Below are positions 9,215-18,188 of a stretch of DNA of 64,000 nucleotides, piece after piece. Each line of letters begins with the position of its first letter. Position 1 is the first letter of the stretch. The DNA is from Tritrichomonas musculus (taxonomy: Eukaryota; Parabasalia; Tritrichomonadida; Tritrichomonadidae): positions 310,001 through 374,000 of the forward strand of contig JAPFFF010000005.1 of assembly GCA_039105265.1 (NCBI GenBank), written 5' to 3'. Below the pieces are notes generated by a model that saw only the letters and a list, made by a program, of their open reading frames with translations, did not search any database and was not told where the DNA came from. The position numbers were made by a program, and so were the translations under genes.

Positions 9215-12200
9215 ATGAACAGTTTTTTCCAATCATGGGAAGAATCTTGCAATCAAACTGATCAATCAATTTTTTATAATAAACCAATTGAAAAACATAT
9301 TGATTCTGAAAAATGCTTTACTTTCTCTGATCCTTTTTTTGTAGTTCTCGATTATATCGAGCGTCAAATGACAATGCCAGAAGAAATAAGAGAAGTTGTT
9401 TTAACTCTATCAAATGGCCCAGCAAATGATGTTAGATATATGCATCTTGTTGATAGGTGGTCAACAATGCCAATTTCAACAGGCATGATTATCTCACTTG
9501 CACCAATAGAAGATAATTTTTTTGAAAATGGGTCTAATAGCCAAAATAGCAGCACTGATGATTGGAAATTAATGGATGATGATCAAAATTTATATAAAAA
9601 AAAATTATCTTGTTATGTTAATGAATCATCTCGCGGCATAATATTATATCCACATTATTTACTTAAAATTAGTTCTCTTAACTCATTTAAAGCATGTCCA
9701 CGAGCAGTATTTTTTCGTGAAACTCAAACATACAACAATCCTACATTATTTCAATTATTTGGTAAATTTGCGTCTGAGACTCTTCAAAGATATGTGATGA
9801 ATAGTTGCATTGGAAATGATGTAACTGCTAGTGATATTGTTGATAAACTTAAAAGAGAGTTTATAACTCATCTTCATCATCTATCAATTAATCAAGATGA
9901 TTATAAAATTAACGCGATACAATCATTAACTGATTTTTATGATCAAATTGACAAGATTGCAGAAAAGATCGATGAAAAACACAACGTATTAATGACAGTT
10001 CCTCACACCAAACGATTATCAACCGTTTCAAAAGCATTTCCTGGTTTTGGCGCCAAAAAATTCATTGAAGACCAAACTATTTGGTCATTTAGACATGGAT
10101 TGGTTGGAAAGCCAAGTTGTGTTGTTGAAATTGATGATGATCCAGTTGAAATTACAGATTTATCAAACTCGTCATCTCAAGAACCAAAATCAGTTATGAC
10201 ATCACCTCCTAATCTAATATCACCATTAACTTCAGAAGTTGATGCTACTGTAGGTGCAGATCTGAATATTGGAACAAATGGCAAACTTGTACCGATAGAA
10301 GTAATTGGAACTGTTGGCAAATCTGATATTGGCACAATTAAAAATGGGCATATTTTCTCACTTTCAGCTCAGCTTCTTCTTCTTGCCGAGAAGCATCACT
10401 TAAAAAGTACATCTGTGAATTATGGCTTCATTTGGTATGTTGGTAGTAATCAAAAATTCTGGATTCATCCTCGCCCACTTATTGAGTATGTTAATATGCA
10501 TCAGATCAGGAATATTGTTGCTAGTTCGGTTGCAAATGACACAATTCCAATTGAACAAAGGACAACAGATTGTGATATATGCATATCTCGTACTGCATGC
10601 GCATTAAGCAGTAGGATGCAAGATAAACGTGAATATATTCACAATTCAAAAGGGAAGTCACTTTCAAAAAAAAGTGAATATTCACTTTTTGATGATATAG
10701 AAGATACAAATATTACAAATGATTGGAACTTCTTTAATGAATTTCTACCACTATCATTAAAGGACTTTTCTAAGAATATGTCAAGAGTCTTCTATGAGCA
10801 TTACCACCGCGAGATCATGACAGACGCTCTTTCTTCAATGTGGTGTTCGGTAAGAATTACAACGTCATCAATTGAAGAGAGAGAAAAGCGTGGATATGCT
10901 CTTAGTAAACTTCGAATATCAAAAATTGACTCAAACCAAACTTTGAAACAACCGACGGTTTTATTCAATCTTACTCTTATTCCTTACAAGCCTGGTGAGC
11001 ATTACAAACTTGGTATTTCTAGATTAGATAGTGTTATTATCACCAAAAATGGTACAATGCCTATCCTTGCCTTTGGTAATATAAGCGAAATTAAAGTTGA
11101 TCATATTGTTATATCTACATATGAGAAAAGTTTCCATATTGGCGAAAGAATTACAATTGACTTCTTTCCTCCAAATAATTGGTTTCAATCGGACAACGAG
11201 ATTCTTTGCAACTTACTTACAAATCCATCTTACTCTAGAATCAAAGGATTTATTATAGATGGGATTTCACCACTTTTTCAATTAAAGCGACCAGTTTTCA
11301 ATTCAATAGGTTTAAATAATAGACAGCAAGAAGTGGTCTCAAAGGCGCTTTCTGCAAATGATTACTTCTTAATCAACGCACCACATGGAACAGGAAGAAT
11401 CGTTGTTGGCCTTCGTATTGTTGATACATTTTTGAAAAAATATGAGTCAGCTAAAATTTTAATAGTTCCTTTTTTTTACTCAACAATCAATAAGATTTGC
11501 GCAGGACTTGAAATACTCGGGATCCCATACGTTGTCGGTGGGAAAATTGAGCAAATCAAAGAAGAACATCGTAAAAATCACGAAGATTTTACTTTTTCAA
11601 GATGCAAGACTGTTAATGATACAAAGGAATTGACTGAAAAAATTAAAGTATTCATTATTCCATCAACTGGCAAACAATTTGACATCTTATTCCAAAGAAA
11701 TTTCAATTTGGTTATCATGTACGAAGCTTCGCGTATTCCAACAATTCGCGCAATTCCTTCGTTATATTCAAGCTGTCCTTTGATTCTTTTTGGGGATACT
11801 GTTCTTGACAATGATGTTGATTCAATTTATGCTCATTTTCAACGAATTAATGCACAACAAGTCATCAATTTATGGGAGATGTATAATTGTGAACCAGCTA
11901 TTGTTGCTGCTTCCCGTGTTGCTTGGGGAAGTGAGCTAAGATGCGTATCTCAACATGCAAGAATCGTATTAAGACCATTGAAAATCATTTCTGACCATCA
12001 AGCACGAAATTTTTTCACAGAAATATTAACAATGGATCGACCAATTGTGTTCATAAATATATCATCACAACAACAATTAGACATAAAAGATAGTGATGAT
12101 AATTGTTCAGAAGAAAACCAAATTAATAATAATATCAAATATTTAATTAATCCATCTGTATTGATATCTATTATTACATCTTTAATTTATTCTAAAGATA

Positions 12201-12607
12201 ACAAAATTAATGTCATTACAGATAGAGTGATTCAGCCATTAGTTTCCTCTTCTCTTTATTTTTGTCAAACAAATAGCGAGGCTGTTTTCACTAAATATAC
12301 AGACCATTTAAAGAAGTCGTTGGCAAATATTAGATATTATCAATCTAATTCAATCATGTCAAAAAGAAAAGATGTAACTATCGCAATTACTGGCGATAAA
12401 CCTGATTCAACAATTCTTACTTTATGTTTAGGCATGACAAGAAGAAAGCTTATCTTAATTGGAAATTTGGATGTGGCTTATGAATCTCCACTTTGGGCAA
12501 CAATGTTGAACACTTTACCTAAAGGATGGATAATTGATTTTCCAACTGAATTAGTTGAAAGAGAAATTCCACCAATTAAAGCAATGAATAATATATTTCC
12601 ATTATAG
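9215..12607 (+). CDS. DNA2-like nuclease-helicase homolog with degenerate active sites
   Basis: An intact 1130-residue frame with the domain order of DNA2, the Okazaki-flap and end-resection nuclease-helicase. All four Fe-S Cys positions are visible: ACPRA near 158 and CDICISRTAC near 452-461. The nuclease core shows GLVGK (about 295), then a low-complexity insertion before VDATVGAD, PIEV (about 359) and the Gln of SLSAQLLLL. The Lys of the usual E-x-K is Ile. In the helicase, Walker A reads GTGR instead of GTGK (about 725), motif II reads YEAS instead of DEAS (about 834), the GD-x-x-QLPP motif keeps only GD, and motif VI is MTRRK. Length and order match DNA2, so ancestry is fairly sure. ATP hydrolysis looks lost and nuclease activity doubtful; it may be structural or regulatory. 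Confidence 0.75.
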   Translation: MNSFFQSWEESCNQTDQSIFYNKPIEKHIDSEKCFTFSDPFFVVLDYIERQMTMPEEIREVVLTLSNGPANDVRYMHLVDRWSTMPISTGMIISLAPIEDNFFENGSNSQNSSTDDWKLMDDDQNLYKKKLSCYVNESSRGIILYPHYLLKISSLNSFKACPRAVFFRETQTYNNPTLFQLFGKFASETLQRYVMNSCIGNDVTASDIVDKLKREFITHLHHLSINQDDYKINAIQSLTDFYDQIDKIAEKIDEKHNVLMTVPHTKRLSTVSKAFPGFGAKKFIEDQTIWSFRHGLVGKPSCVVEIDDDPVEITDLSNSSSQEPKSVMTSPPNLISPLTSEVDATVGADLNIGTNGKLVPIEVIGTVGKSDIGTIKNGHIFSLSAQLLLLAEKHHLKSTSVNYGFIWYVGSNQKFWIHPRPLIEYVNMHQIRNIVASSVANDTIPIEQRTTDCDICISRTACALSSRMQDKREYIHNSKGKSLSKKSEYSLFDDIEDTNITNDWNFFNEFLPLSLKDFSKNMSRVFYEHYHREIMTDALSSMWCSVRITTSSIEEREKRGYALSKLRISKIDSNQTLKQPTVLFNLTLIPYKPGEHYKLGISRLDSVIITKNGTMPILAFGNISEIKVDHIVISTYEKSFHIGERITIDFFPPNNWFQSDNEILCNLLTNPSYSRIKGFIIDGISPLFQLKRPVFNSIGLNNRQQEVVSKALSANDYFLINAPHGTGRIVVGLRIVDTFLKKYESAKILIVPFFYSTINKICAGLEILGIPYVVGGKIEQIKEEHRKNHEDFTFSRCKTVNDTKELTEKIKVFIIPSTGKQFDILFQRNFNLVIMYEASRIPTIRAIPSLYSSCPLILFGDTVLDNDVDSIYAHFQRINAQQVINLWEMYNCEPAIVAASRVAWGSELRCVSQHARIVLRPLKIISDHQARNFFTEILTMDRPIVFINISSQQQLDIKDSDDNCSEENQINNNIKYLINPSVLISIITSLIYSKDNKINVITDRVIQPLVSSSLYFCQTNSEAVFTKYTDHLKKSLANIRYYQSNSIMSKRKDVTIAITGDKPDSTILTLCLGMTRRKLILIGNLDVAYESPLWATMLNTLPKGWIIDFPTELVEREIPPIKAMNNIFPL

Positions 12608-12802
12608 TCCATATCTGTTTGTGAATAATATTATTATAATTAAATAACTATCATGCTACTTGACTTTATCAACTTTTTTGCTTAGGATATGTAAAAAGTA
12701 TCATCAATATGATTAGAAAAGGGAGTTTTACATTTTGAAATAGGTTTATTTATCATATTTTTAAAAAATATAAATGAAAATATAAATATAATAAATAATA
12801 AT

Positions 12803-12811
12803 AAAAAAAAA
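12803..12811 (-). terminator. Pol III terminator of tRNA-Ser
   Basis: Nine consecutive T on the minus strand directly abut the tRNA discriminator base. Confidence 0.7.
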
Positions 12812-12893
12812 CGACACGAACCAGATTCGAACTGATGAGGGATAAACCCATGGGGACTCAAATCCCACGCCTTAACCACTCGGCCATCGTGCC
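12812..12893 (-). tRNA. trnS-UGA: tRNA-Ser (anticodon UGA)
   Basis: An 82-base class II tRNA on the minus strand. Acceptor GGCACGA pairs with TCGTGTC (one G-U), and the discriminator is G, as in eukaryotic Ser tRNAs rather than Leu (A). The D-arm region is TGGCCGAGTGGTTAAGGC. The anticodon loop is TTTGAGT with anticodon TGA. The long variable arm is GGG-TTTAT-CCC, and the T-arm ATCAG/CTGGT closes TTCGAAT. Pair 31-39 is an A-C mismatch. No intron. Confidence 0.9.
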
Positions 12894-13217
12894 ACTATGT
12901 ATTTTTAAAATAGAGTTTTAATATACTCTATATTTTTAATTATAAAATTCTCTTTTGAAAGAATAAATTAGAACTTTTCTTTTAACCAATATACATTATA
13001 CTAACTATGCTATCATCAAACCAAATTTATGAAGTTATATGTGACAAAAAACTCAAATAAATTAATAAATTTATTTATATGAATTGATTATTAATTTCAA
13101 ATCTATCATTTCAAACTTGGAAAAATACTATTTAAATAACAAAACAAAGTAAAGATTCATATTCGAAAATTCAAACTTACATCGAAAAATTAAACAATAC
13201 ATAAAAATGATAGCTAA
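12894..13217. other. Spacer between tRNA-Ser and the Arf-like gene
   Basis: About 320 bases of A/T-rich sequence with no frame or RNA signal. Confidence 0.5.
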
Positions 13218-13802
13218 CTATTGCTGAACGTTGTTGTAAATCCATTGAAAAACAGAAAAAACCTCATCATTAATTCTTCCCATTTTCGAAAAATGAACAA
13301 GGGTTTCTGATCCTAAAAATGATTCAACAAATTTTTCAATTTGGTCATCAGAACTTTGAGGATTTGATTCATTTACTTTATTAATAATAACAACAACTGG
13401 CAATTTTTTATCTTTAATACATGGTGAACAATTTTTAACCATTTCTTTGTTGGCGCTCACATTATATTCAAAAGTGAGCTGATCAAATACAAAAATGACA
13501 GCTTGGCTATTATTAATGCTATCTTTTATATCATTAACAGAAGCCCCATTTCCACCTATATCAAAAATTCTGTATAAAATATTATGAATAGATAGATCTC
13601 GTAAAAGGATTCCATTTGTATGAATTGGAGGATCATTTATATTCTGATGTTAAAACAAAAAAAAATAAAAAAATACATATTCTCCTGCTAAATATTCTAT
13701 TATTGAAGTTTTTCCTGCATTCGGAAGGCCAACGAGTGAAACCGAAATTGGCTTTTGGTTTATGTTTTCAAGGCCAACTTGAATTGAGGAATTACACCCC
13801 AT
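13218..13802 (-). CDS. Arf/Arl-family small GTPase, two exons
   Basis: Exon 1 (13677-13802, 42 codons) and exon 2 (13218-13643) join in phase 0 across a 33-base intron to give 183 residues, the normal Arf/Arl size. The N-terminus MGCNSS offers Gly2 for myristoylation and Cys3 for palmitoylation. G1 is GLPNAGKTS; switch I is around PPIHTNG, with Thr; G3 is FDIGGNG, the Arf-specific D-x-G-G; G4 is NKVN, where the usual NKxD Asp is Asn. Unspliced, the frame hits TAA inside the intron. Arf-like GTPases recruit effectors to membranes; the divergent G4 suggests altered nucleotide specificity. It is divergently arranged with the coiled-coil gene at 14175. Confidence 0.82.
13644..13676 (-). other. 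33-base spliceosomal mini-intron
   Basis: The candidate runs from GTATTTT to TTTTAACATCAG, is almost all T, and contains an in-frame TAA. Removing it restores the Arf-like frame exactly (LAGEY joined to NINDPPIH). The 3' end resembles the trichomonad combined branch/acceptor ACTAACACACAG (TAAC and CAG kept); the donor GTATTT departs from GTAYGT. Confidence 0.72.
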
Positions 13803-14145
13803 TAGCCAAAATTTAGACTATTATTTCAATTTTAATTTGGCCGTCTTTCATAAAAATTCAATTACATAAATTAATTAATCGAAAATTCAATCTTAACGTA
13901 TATATTCAATTCTATATAATAAAATATTTATTCATATTTTTTTTTAGTTTTATATTTCTACTTTTATTTATGGTTTTATATTGTTAAAATTAATGAAATT
14001 TTAATCATACATCATTATAACTTTGGTTTATATATATATTAATAAGATATAAGTATTTTTATTTGATTCAAACTTTTTTGAAAATTTTAAATCAAATTTA
14101 TTTTTTTGAAAAAGTTATTGAGCAAAAGTAACGATTACTTTTTTA
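13803..14145. other. Divergent intergenic region
   Basis: About 340 bases of A/T-rich DNA between head-to-head genes, so it should carry both promoters. Apart from the TCATA at 14146, no specific site is evident. Confidence 0.4.
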
Positions 14146-14150
14146 TCATA
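14146..14150 (+). promoter_or_regulatory. Candidate initiator (TCATA)
   Basis: TCATA matches the trichomonad initiator and lies about 27 bases upstream of the ATG at 14175. Confidence 0.3.
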
Positions 14151-14174
14151 ATCTCGCAATAAATAGTATAATAA

Positions 14175-15467
14175 ATGACTACGAATTTTGGAGGAGGCAC
14201 AACTTTTAGCAATTTTGATAATACTGATAATAGTTTTTCTTATTTAAACAATTCGAATCCTCGATTTTTGGAAACTTCACCACATTTTAAAAGTCCTACT
14301 GAAACAAATATCAGCGATCGTACGGGATCTGCATCTTCTGCATCAAATAATACAACAAATTCTCAACTCATTTCAGATGCTATTTATAATCCTATCCCAC
14401 CTGAATATCCTAAAGGCAGTCAAACTCAACGATCACCTCGTTTTTCAAATGCATCATCTGCAGTACTCTCATCATCTAACACCCCATCAACATCACGATC
14501 ATCCTCAAACAGCAATTTTGTTCAAACACTTTTCAATACTCAAAAAGCAAAGAAATCAGTAACATTAAAAGATAAAGCATTGCGAGGCGAGCCTATATAT
14601 GACCTTAAAGATTCAGAGTATGAAAGTCTTCTCGCTGATTTGGTTGAAGAGCGTCGTCAATTGGCAGCATCATATAAATTTAAAGAGTCAACGCAAGTTA
14701 CCAATGCAATACGGCATGTAGAAGCTTGCCAAATTCAGCAACAAAAATATGAGCTTCAAGTTGAGGCAGTTAAAGAATATGATGAGCAAGTTGCTGATTT
14801 CCAGAGAAGGCTTGCTGAATTTGATAGTCAAACAGAGAAACTTGAAGTAGAACTTCGAGGTAAATTGGCTGAACAAAGGAAACGAATATTAATTCTTCAT
14901 CAAAAAGAACTCGACAAACATGTTCAAAAATGGTCTTCAGATGCAATGAGAAGGCAATATAATCATGCATCATTTAAATTACGAGCATTACAAAAGCAGT
15001 TCAGACTATTAATGCTAGAATGTCGTTTTACAGAAGCAGAGCCTATCAAAGCCACAATTGATCGCATGCAGAAGAGAGAGCAACAAGATGCCATGAAACA
15101 AATGCAACTTGATTTTGAAGAATCCACCAACAAACTTAAGGCCAAATTAGATCTCGAAATGACATCTTATGAACAGAGAGGAGAAGTACAGATTAGACAG
15201 CTTCAGCAAAAAAGAGAATGGCTTAGATTGTCATTCTTGAATAAAGAAAGAAAATTCGAACAAAAAGCTGCTCAAGTATCTGATCAAGAAAAATTATGGA
15301 ACACTCATCAATTGCAAAGAAAAGAGGAATTAGCGAAAGGAAAGAATTTATCTGCTCCCAATACATCAAATAGACTTAATGATGAAGATGTCAAAGATCG
15401 CGAGGTTCCAACTCTTCAACTTCCTCCTCTTTTTATATCTACAGACATGTCGAAAACAAATCGTTGA
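14175..15467 (+). CDS. Coiled-coil protein of unknown function
   Basis: A 430-residue protein. The first ~130 residues are Ser/Thr/Asn-rich and probably disordered. From about 135 to 395 it is almost continuous charged heptad sequence, e.g. 'EYESLLADLVEERRQLAASY' and LEVELRGKLAEQRKR, a long coiled coil with a few breaks. Paired ESLL-x-DLVEERRQ and LQKQFRLLMLECRF segments look like two related helical-hairpin repeats (inference). The C-terminus is short and Pro-rich. Such proteins are common cytoskeletal components in trichomonads, but no specific family is recognised. Confidence 0.75.
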   Translation: MTTNFGGGTTFSNFDNTDNSFSYLNNSNPRFLETSPHFKSPTETNISDRTGSASSASNNTTNSQLISDAIYNPIPPEYPKGSQTQRSPRFSNASSAVLSSSNTPSTSRSSSNSNFVQTLFNTQKAKKSVTLKDKALRGEPIYDLKDSEYESLLADLVEERRQLAASYKFKESTQVTNAIRHVEACQIQQQKYELQVEAVKEYDEQVADFQRRLAEFDSQTEKLEVELRGKLAEQRKRILILHQKELDKHVQKWSSDAMRRQYNHASFKLRALQKQFRLLMLECRFTEAEPIKATIDRMQKREQQDAMKQMQLDFEESTNKLKAKLDLEMTSYEQRGEVQIRQLQQKREWLRLSFLNKERKFEQKAAQVSDQEKLWNTHQLQRKEELAKGKNLSAPNTSNRLNDEDVKDREVPTLQLPPLFISTDMSKTNR

Positions 15468-15662
15468 ATTTATTGTTATTTTTAATATTTATTATATAAA
15501 AAAATGAATTTAATGTTTGATATAAAAGATACAAATATTTTTAATACAAACATATTTACTAAATCTAATCTAAAAAATTAAAAAAAAATAAAAAAAAACA
15601 TGTTATTGATAATTAATTAATCAATTAAAAATATCAATGACATTAAAAATAATTTTTCTCTC

Positions 15663-17579
15663 TCATTCACTAACATTCATATAGAATAGTATGTAGGCAC
15701 GCGATGAGAAAATATTTTTTGGGGAAATAATGGCCGAATAAGAGTCATTAAAATTATACCATTTTCCACTTCCAGGATCAATTGCTGCAGCTGTATAATG
15801 ACCTTGTGAAATACTTCCAGAATGAAAGATAACTGATATGAGTTTATATTTCTTACTTTTACAGTTTGGAGCTATATCGTGAATGTCAAAGAAAGGTGGA
15901 TAAATGACTTTTGTATCTATCTTTTTCATTGATCCATTGGCTGTAGATTCAAATCTTTTCAAATGAATAATGAGAACATCGCCAACATTTTTAATTTCGG
16001 TGGTTTGATATGCACAAACATTTGTGTTACAATGAGGACATCTCCATTTATTGTTTTCATCTAGTTGACCACTCTTAAGAAAAAGTTGAATACAATCATT
16101 AAGAGTGACTGAATTTTCACTAGGTTCACCATCAAAATATGAATTCAATTCTACATCAAATTTTGATGCAATGGTGGTTTTTGATGATGGAATAGGAACA
16201 GATAAAAATAAAAATGGGTCTGTAACAGATTCTACAGATTCACAGTTAGGGCATAGAGTTTGAGACCTTAATTGACCAAAAAAGATCTCTTCAATAATTG
16301 ATGATGGTTTCCGAGGGTCAGGTCCACTCCTAGGAGTCATTCGAGATGCAGGGCGACTATTGCATGTGCAGTTGCTTATGTTGGAGGATACATTATAATG
16401 GATGGGAGGATTTGAACTCGTATTTTGCTCTATACCTGAATGATTAGTACTTTTATTTGTACTATATCGACTAAGAATATCATGTTTAAGAATATGGTTA
16501 TTTTCGTTAATTCCTGCATGATTTGAAGGATTTGTCAATTTAATGCTATCATTTTTATAATTTCTACCTTCAAAATTATTATTTTTATTTTGTAATCCAG
16601 GTAAATTAGATGTCATTGTACGATTATTTGAAGGACTAATATCTCTAGTTTTGTTTTCTTCATTTGTCTGAATTCTATATAAATCTTCGTGTAATCCATC
16701 AAGAATTGCATATACCATTTCTTGAGCATCTTGTTGATTATTGTTAGCAAATTCTTTATATCTTGTAAAAATCGCATGACGTAAATTTCTGGGATCTCTA
16801 ACAGCTGTTGATGATAATGACATTGAAATCAAAAAATTGGCAAACTCATTGGCAATAACACCGCCACTTCCATGTGGATTGTGCCTATTGATAGATACGT
16901 TAAATCCAGGAGCAAGAACATGCCTATATAATTGAGGTATTCGTATAATGCACTGTATAGAAGCATTAAAGAAACAAGTATTGCCGGGATTAATCAAACC
17001 AACAGGATTAGGTTCTTTGATTTGATAAGTGGAAGAAGCATATTTTGTTATAGTTGGATCATTTATAATTGAAGAAAGAGAAGGGTCATTATTTAAACAA
17101 ATTTTACTAACTGTACTTTTTGTTGCTGGTGATGAGTCAAAAGTTAAATGCGAGTATTTTGATGCTCGATTTGATGTAATTGAATTTTTGTTAGAATTCT
17201 TAAAATTTTTTGCGTTTTCCACGTTTTTGTTATTTAAATCCTTTTCTATTAATTTGATTTTTGTCCCATATTTGTTTGAATATGTACCAATGCTCATTTT
17301 ATCATCTATAATTTCATTTGTATCATATGAAGCAAAAGTGTGCTCGTTAAAAACGTATCTCAACGCGGTACATAAAGGTCTTCGTAACTCACCCAATAAC
17401 CAATCGGCTGAACATGTTTTAAATATGGAACCTTTAAAAGTAAAAATTTCGATAACAATTGGAGATAATAAAACAACTGTGCAACTTGTAATCGGATGTG
17501 ATGAAAGTTTTCGAGTAACTGGCTTTTTGCATGTGAAAATGTCAGCTAAATACGTCCAAATTGAAGAATCAACAATCAT
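15663..17579 (-). CDS. Ubiquitin-specific protease (USP, peptidase C19)
   Basis: 638 residues from the ATG at 17579. The Cys box is GLINPGNTCFFNA with catalytic Cys202, followed by the QQDAQE helix. A Zn-ribbon lies in the fingers (CPNCESVE and CPHC). The His box is SQGHYTAAAI and the last catalytic residue is in WYNFNDSY. Between about 310 and 400 there is an Asn/Ser-rich insertion. The fold and catalytic triad look complete, so it should remove ubiquitin. The frame stays open upstream of this ATG into a DUSP domain interrupted by one TAA, described separately. Starting at 17579 leaves only the C-terminal part of that domain, so either this is the real shortened start or the gene is losing its N-terminus. 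Confidence 0.85.
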   Translation of the reverse strand: MIVDSSIWTYLADIFTCKKPVTRKLSSHPITSCTVVLLSPIVIEIFTFKGSIFKTCSADWLLGELRRPLCTALRYVFNEHTFASYDTNEIIDDKMSIGTYSNKYGTKIKLIEKDLNNKNVENAKNFKNSNKNSITSNRASKYSHLTFDSSPATKSTVSKICLNNDPSLSSIINDPTITKYASSTYQIKEPNPVGLINPGNTCFFNASIQCIIRIPQLYRHVLAPGFNVSINRHNPHGSGGVIANEFANFLISMSLSSTAVRDPRNLRHAIFTRYKEFANNNQQDAQEMVYAILDGLHEDLYRIQTNEENKTRDISPSNNRTMTSNLPGLQNKNNNFEGRNYKNDSIKLTNPSNHAGINENNHILKHDILSRYSTNKSTNHSGIEQNTSSNPPIHYNVSSNISNCTCNSRPASRMTPRSGPDPRKPSSIIEEIFFGQLRSQTLCPNCESVESVTDPFLFLSVPIPSSKTTIASKFDVELNSYFDGEPSENSVTLNDCIQLFLKSGQLDENNKWRCPHCNTNVCAYQTTEIKNVGDVLIIHLKRFESTANGSMKKIDTKVIYPPFFDIHDIAPNCKSKKYKLISVIFHSGSISQGHYTAAAIDPGSGKWYNFNDSYSAIISPKNIFSSRAYILFYMNVSE

Positions 17580-17825
17580 AAAATCTTTCTTATAAACTTT
17601 TGTAACATCAAATTCTCCGTTGTATAAAAAAAGAGGAGAATTATCAATTGGCCCTGGAACTGGATTTGATGAATCTTGAATCCAGTTAATTAAAGAATCA
17701 TGCCAGTATTATGGAACTATATTTATTTTACGCGATTGTCCATCACATCTGAGATTAACAAGTTCTTTCATTCTGTTTTGAAGTTCTTTTCGAATTAAAG
17801 TTTGATCTGCATCGAAAAAAGACAT
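17580..17825 (-). pseudogene. 5' DUSP-domain segment of the USP gene, with an in-frame TAA
   Basis: Reading in the same frame as the USP, an ATG at 17825 opens MSFFDADQTLIRKELQNRMK. After 38 codons a TAA (17709-17711) interrupts. The frame resumes at once as YWHDSLINWIQ, then PGPIDNSPLF and KKDFMIVDSSIW, the hallmarks of a DUSP domain (tryptophan motif, GPIDN). No GT-AG intron that would remove the stop is apparent. It is therefore a single nonsense change, or a sequencing error, in an otherwise good N-terminus. Confidence 0.65.
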
Positions 17826-18188
17826 TAATAAAGAGTTTGAGGATTTTTTATATTTGTTTTTATTTCAAAAAGTAGTGTAATTTTTTAAGAAAATGAAAGC
17901 GGTTAATTTTATTTTCTATTTAATATATCTTTTTTAATTTAATTTTTTTGAAAAGAAAATTGAAAATTGAAAAATGAAAGCGCTTAGAAATAGGAAACTA
18001 TTTATAAATAGGAAACTTTAGCGTATTTTAAAATTGGAAATTTATTTTTATTTATCAAACCATTTTTTTTTTACGTGAATTATCAAAAAGTTACAAATAT
18101 AATCAAATAATTTGAATGAAGCATGATTTTGTACTAAAAAAATTTCAATGATAAAGATTTTTATAAAAATACCATAAACATATAGATT
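17826..18188. other. Intergenic AT-rich spacer
   Basis: About 360 bases. Two copies of AAATAGGAAAC near 17990-18010; otherwise nothing notable. Confidence 0.45.

Noticed and set aside
12812-12893. tRNA-Leu identity
   Set aside because: Discriminator is G and the anticodon is TGA; both indicate Ser.
7715-17825. Stop-codon reassignment to explain in-frame TAG (HECT) and TAA (USP)
   Set aside because: TAA, TAG and TGA all end normal genes here, and the HECT relic also has frameshifts and a truncation.
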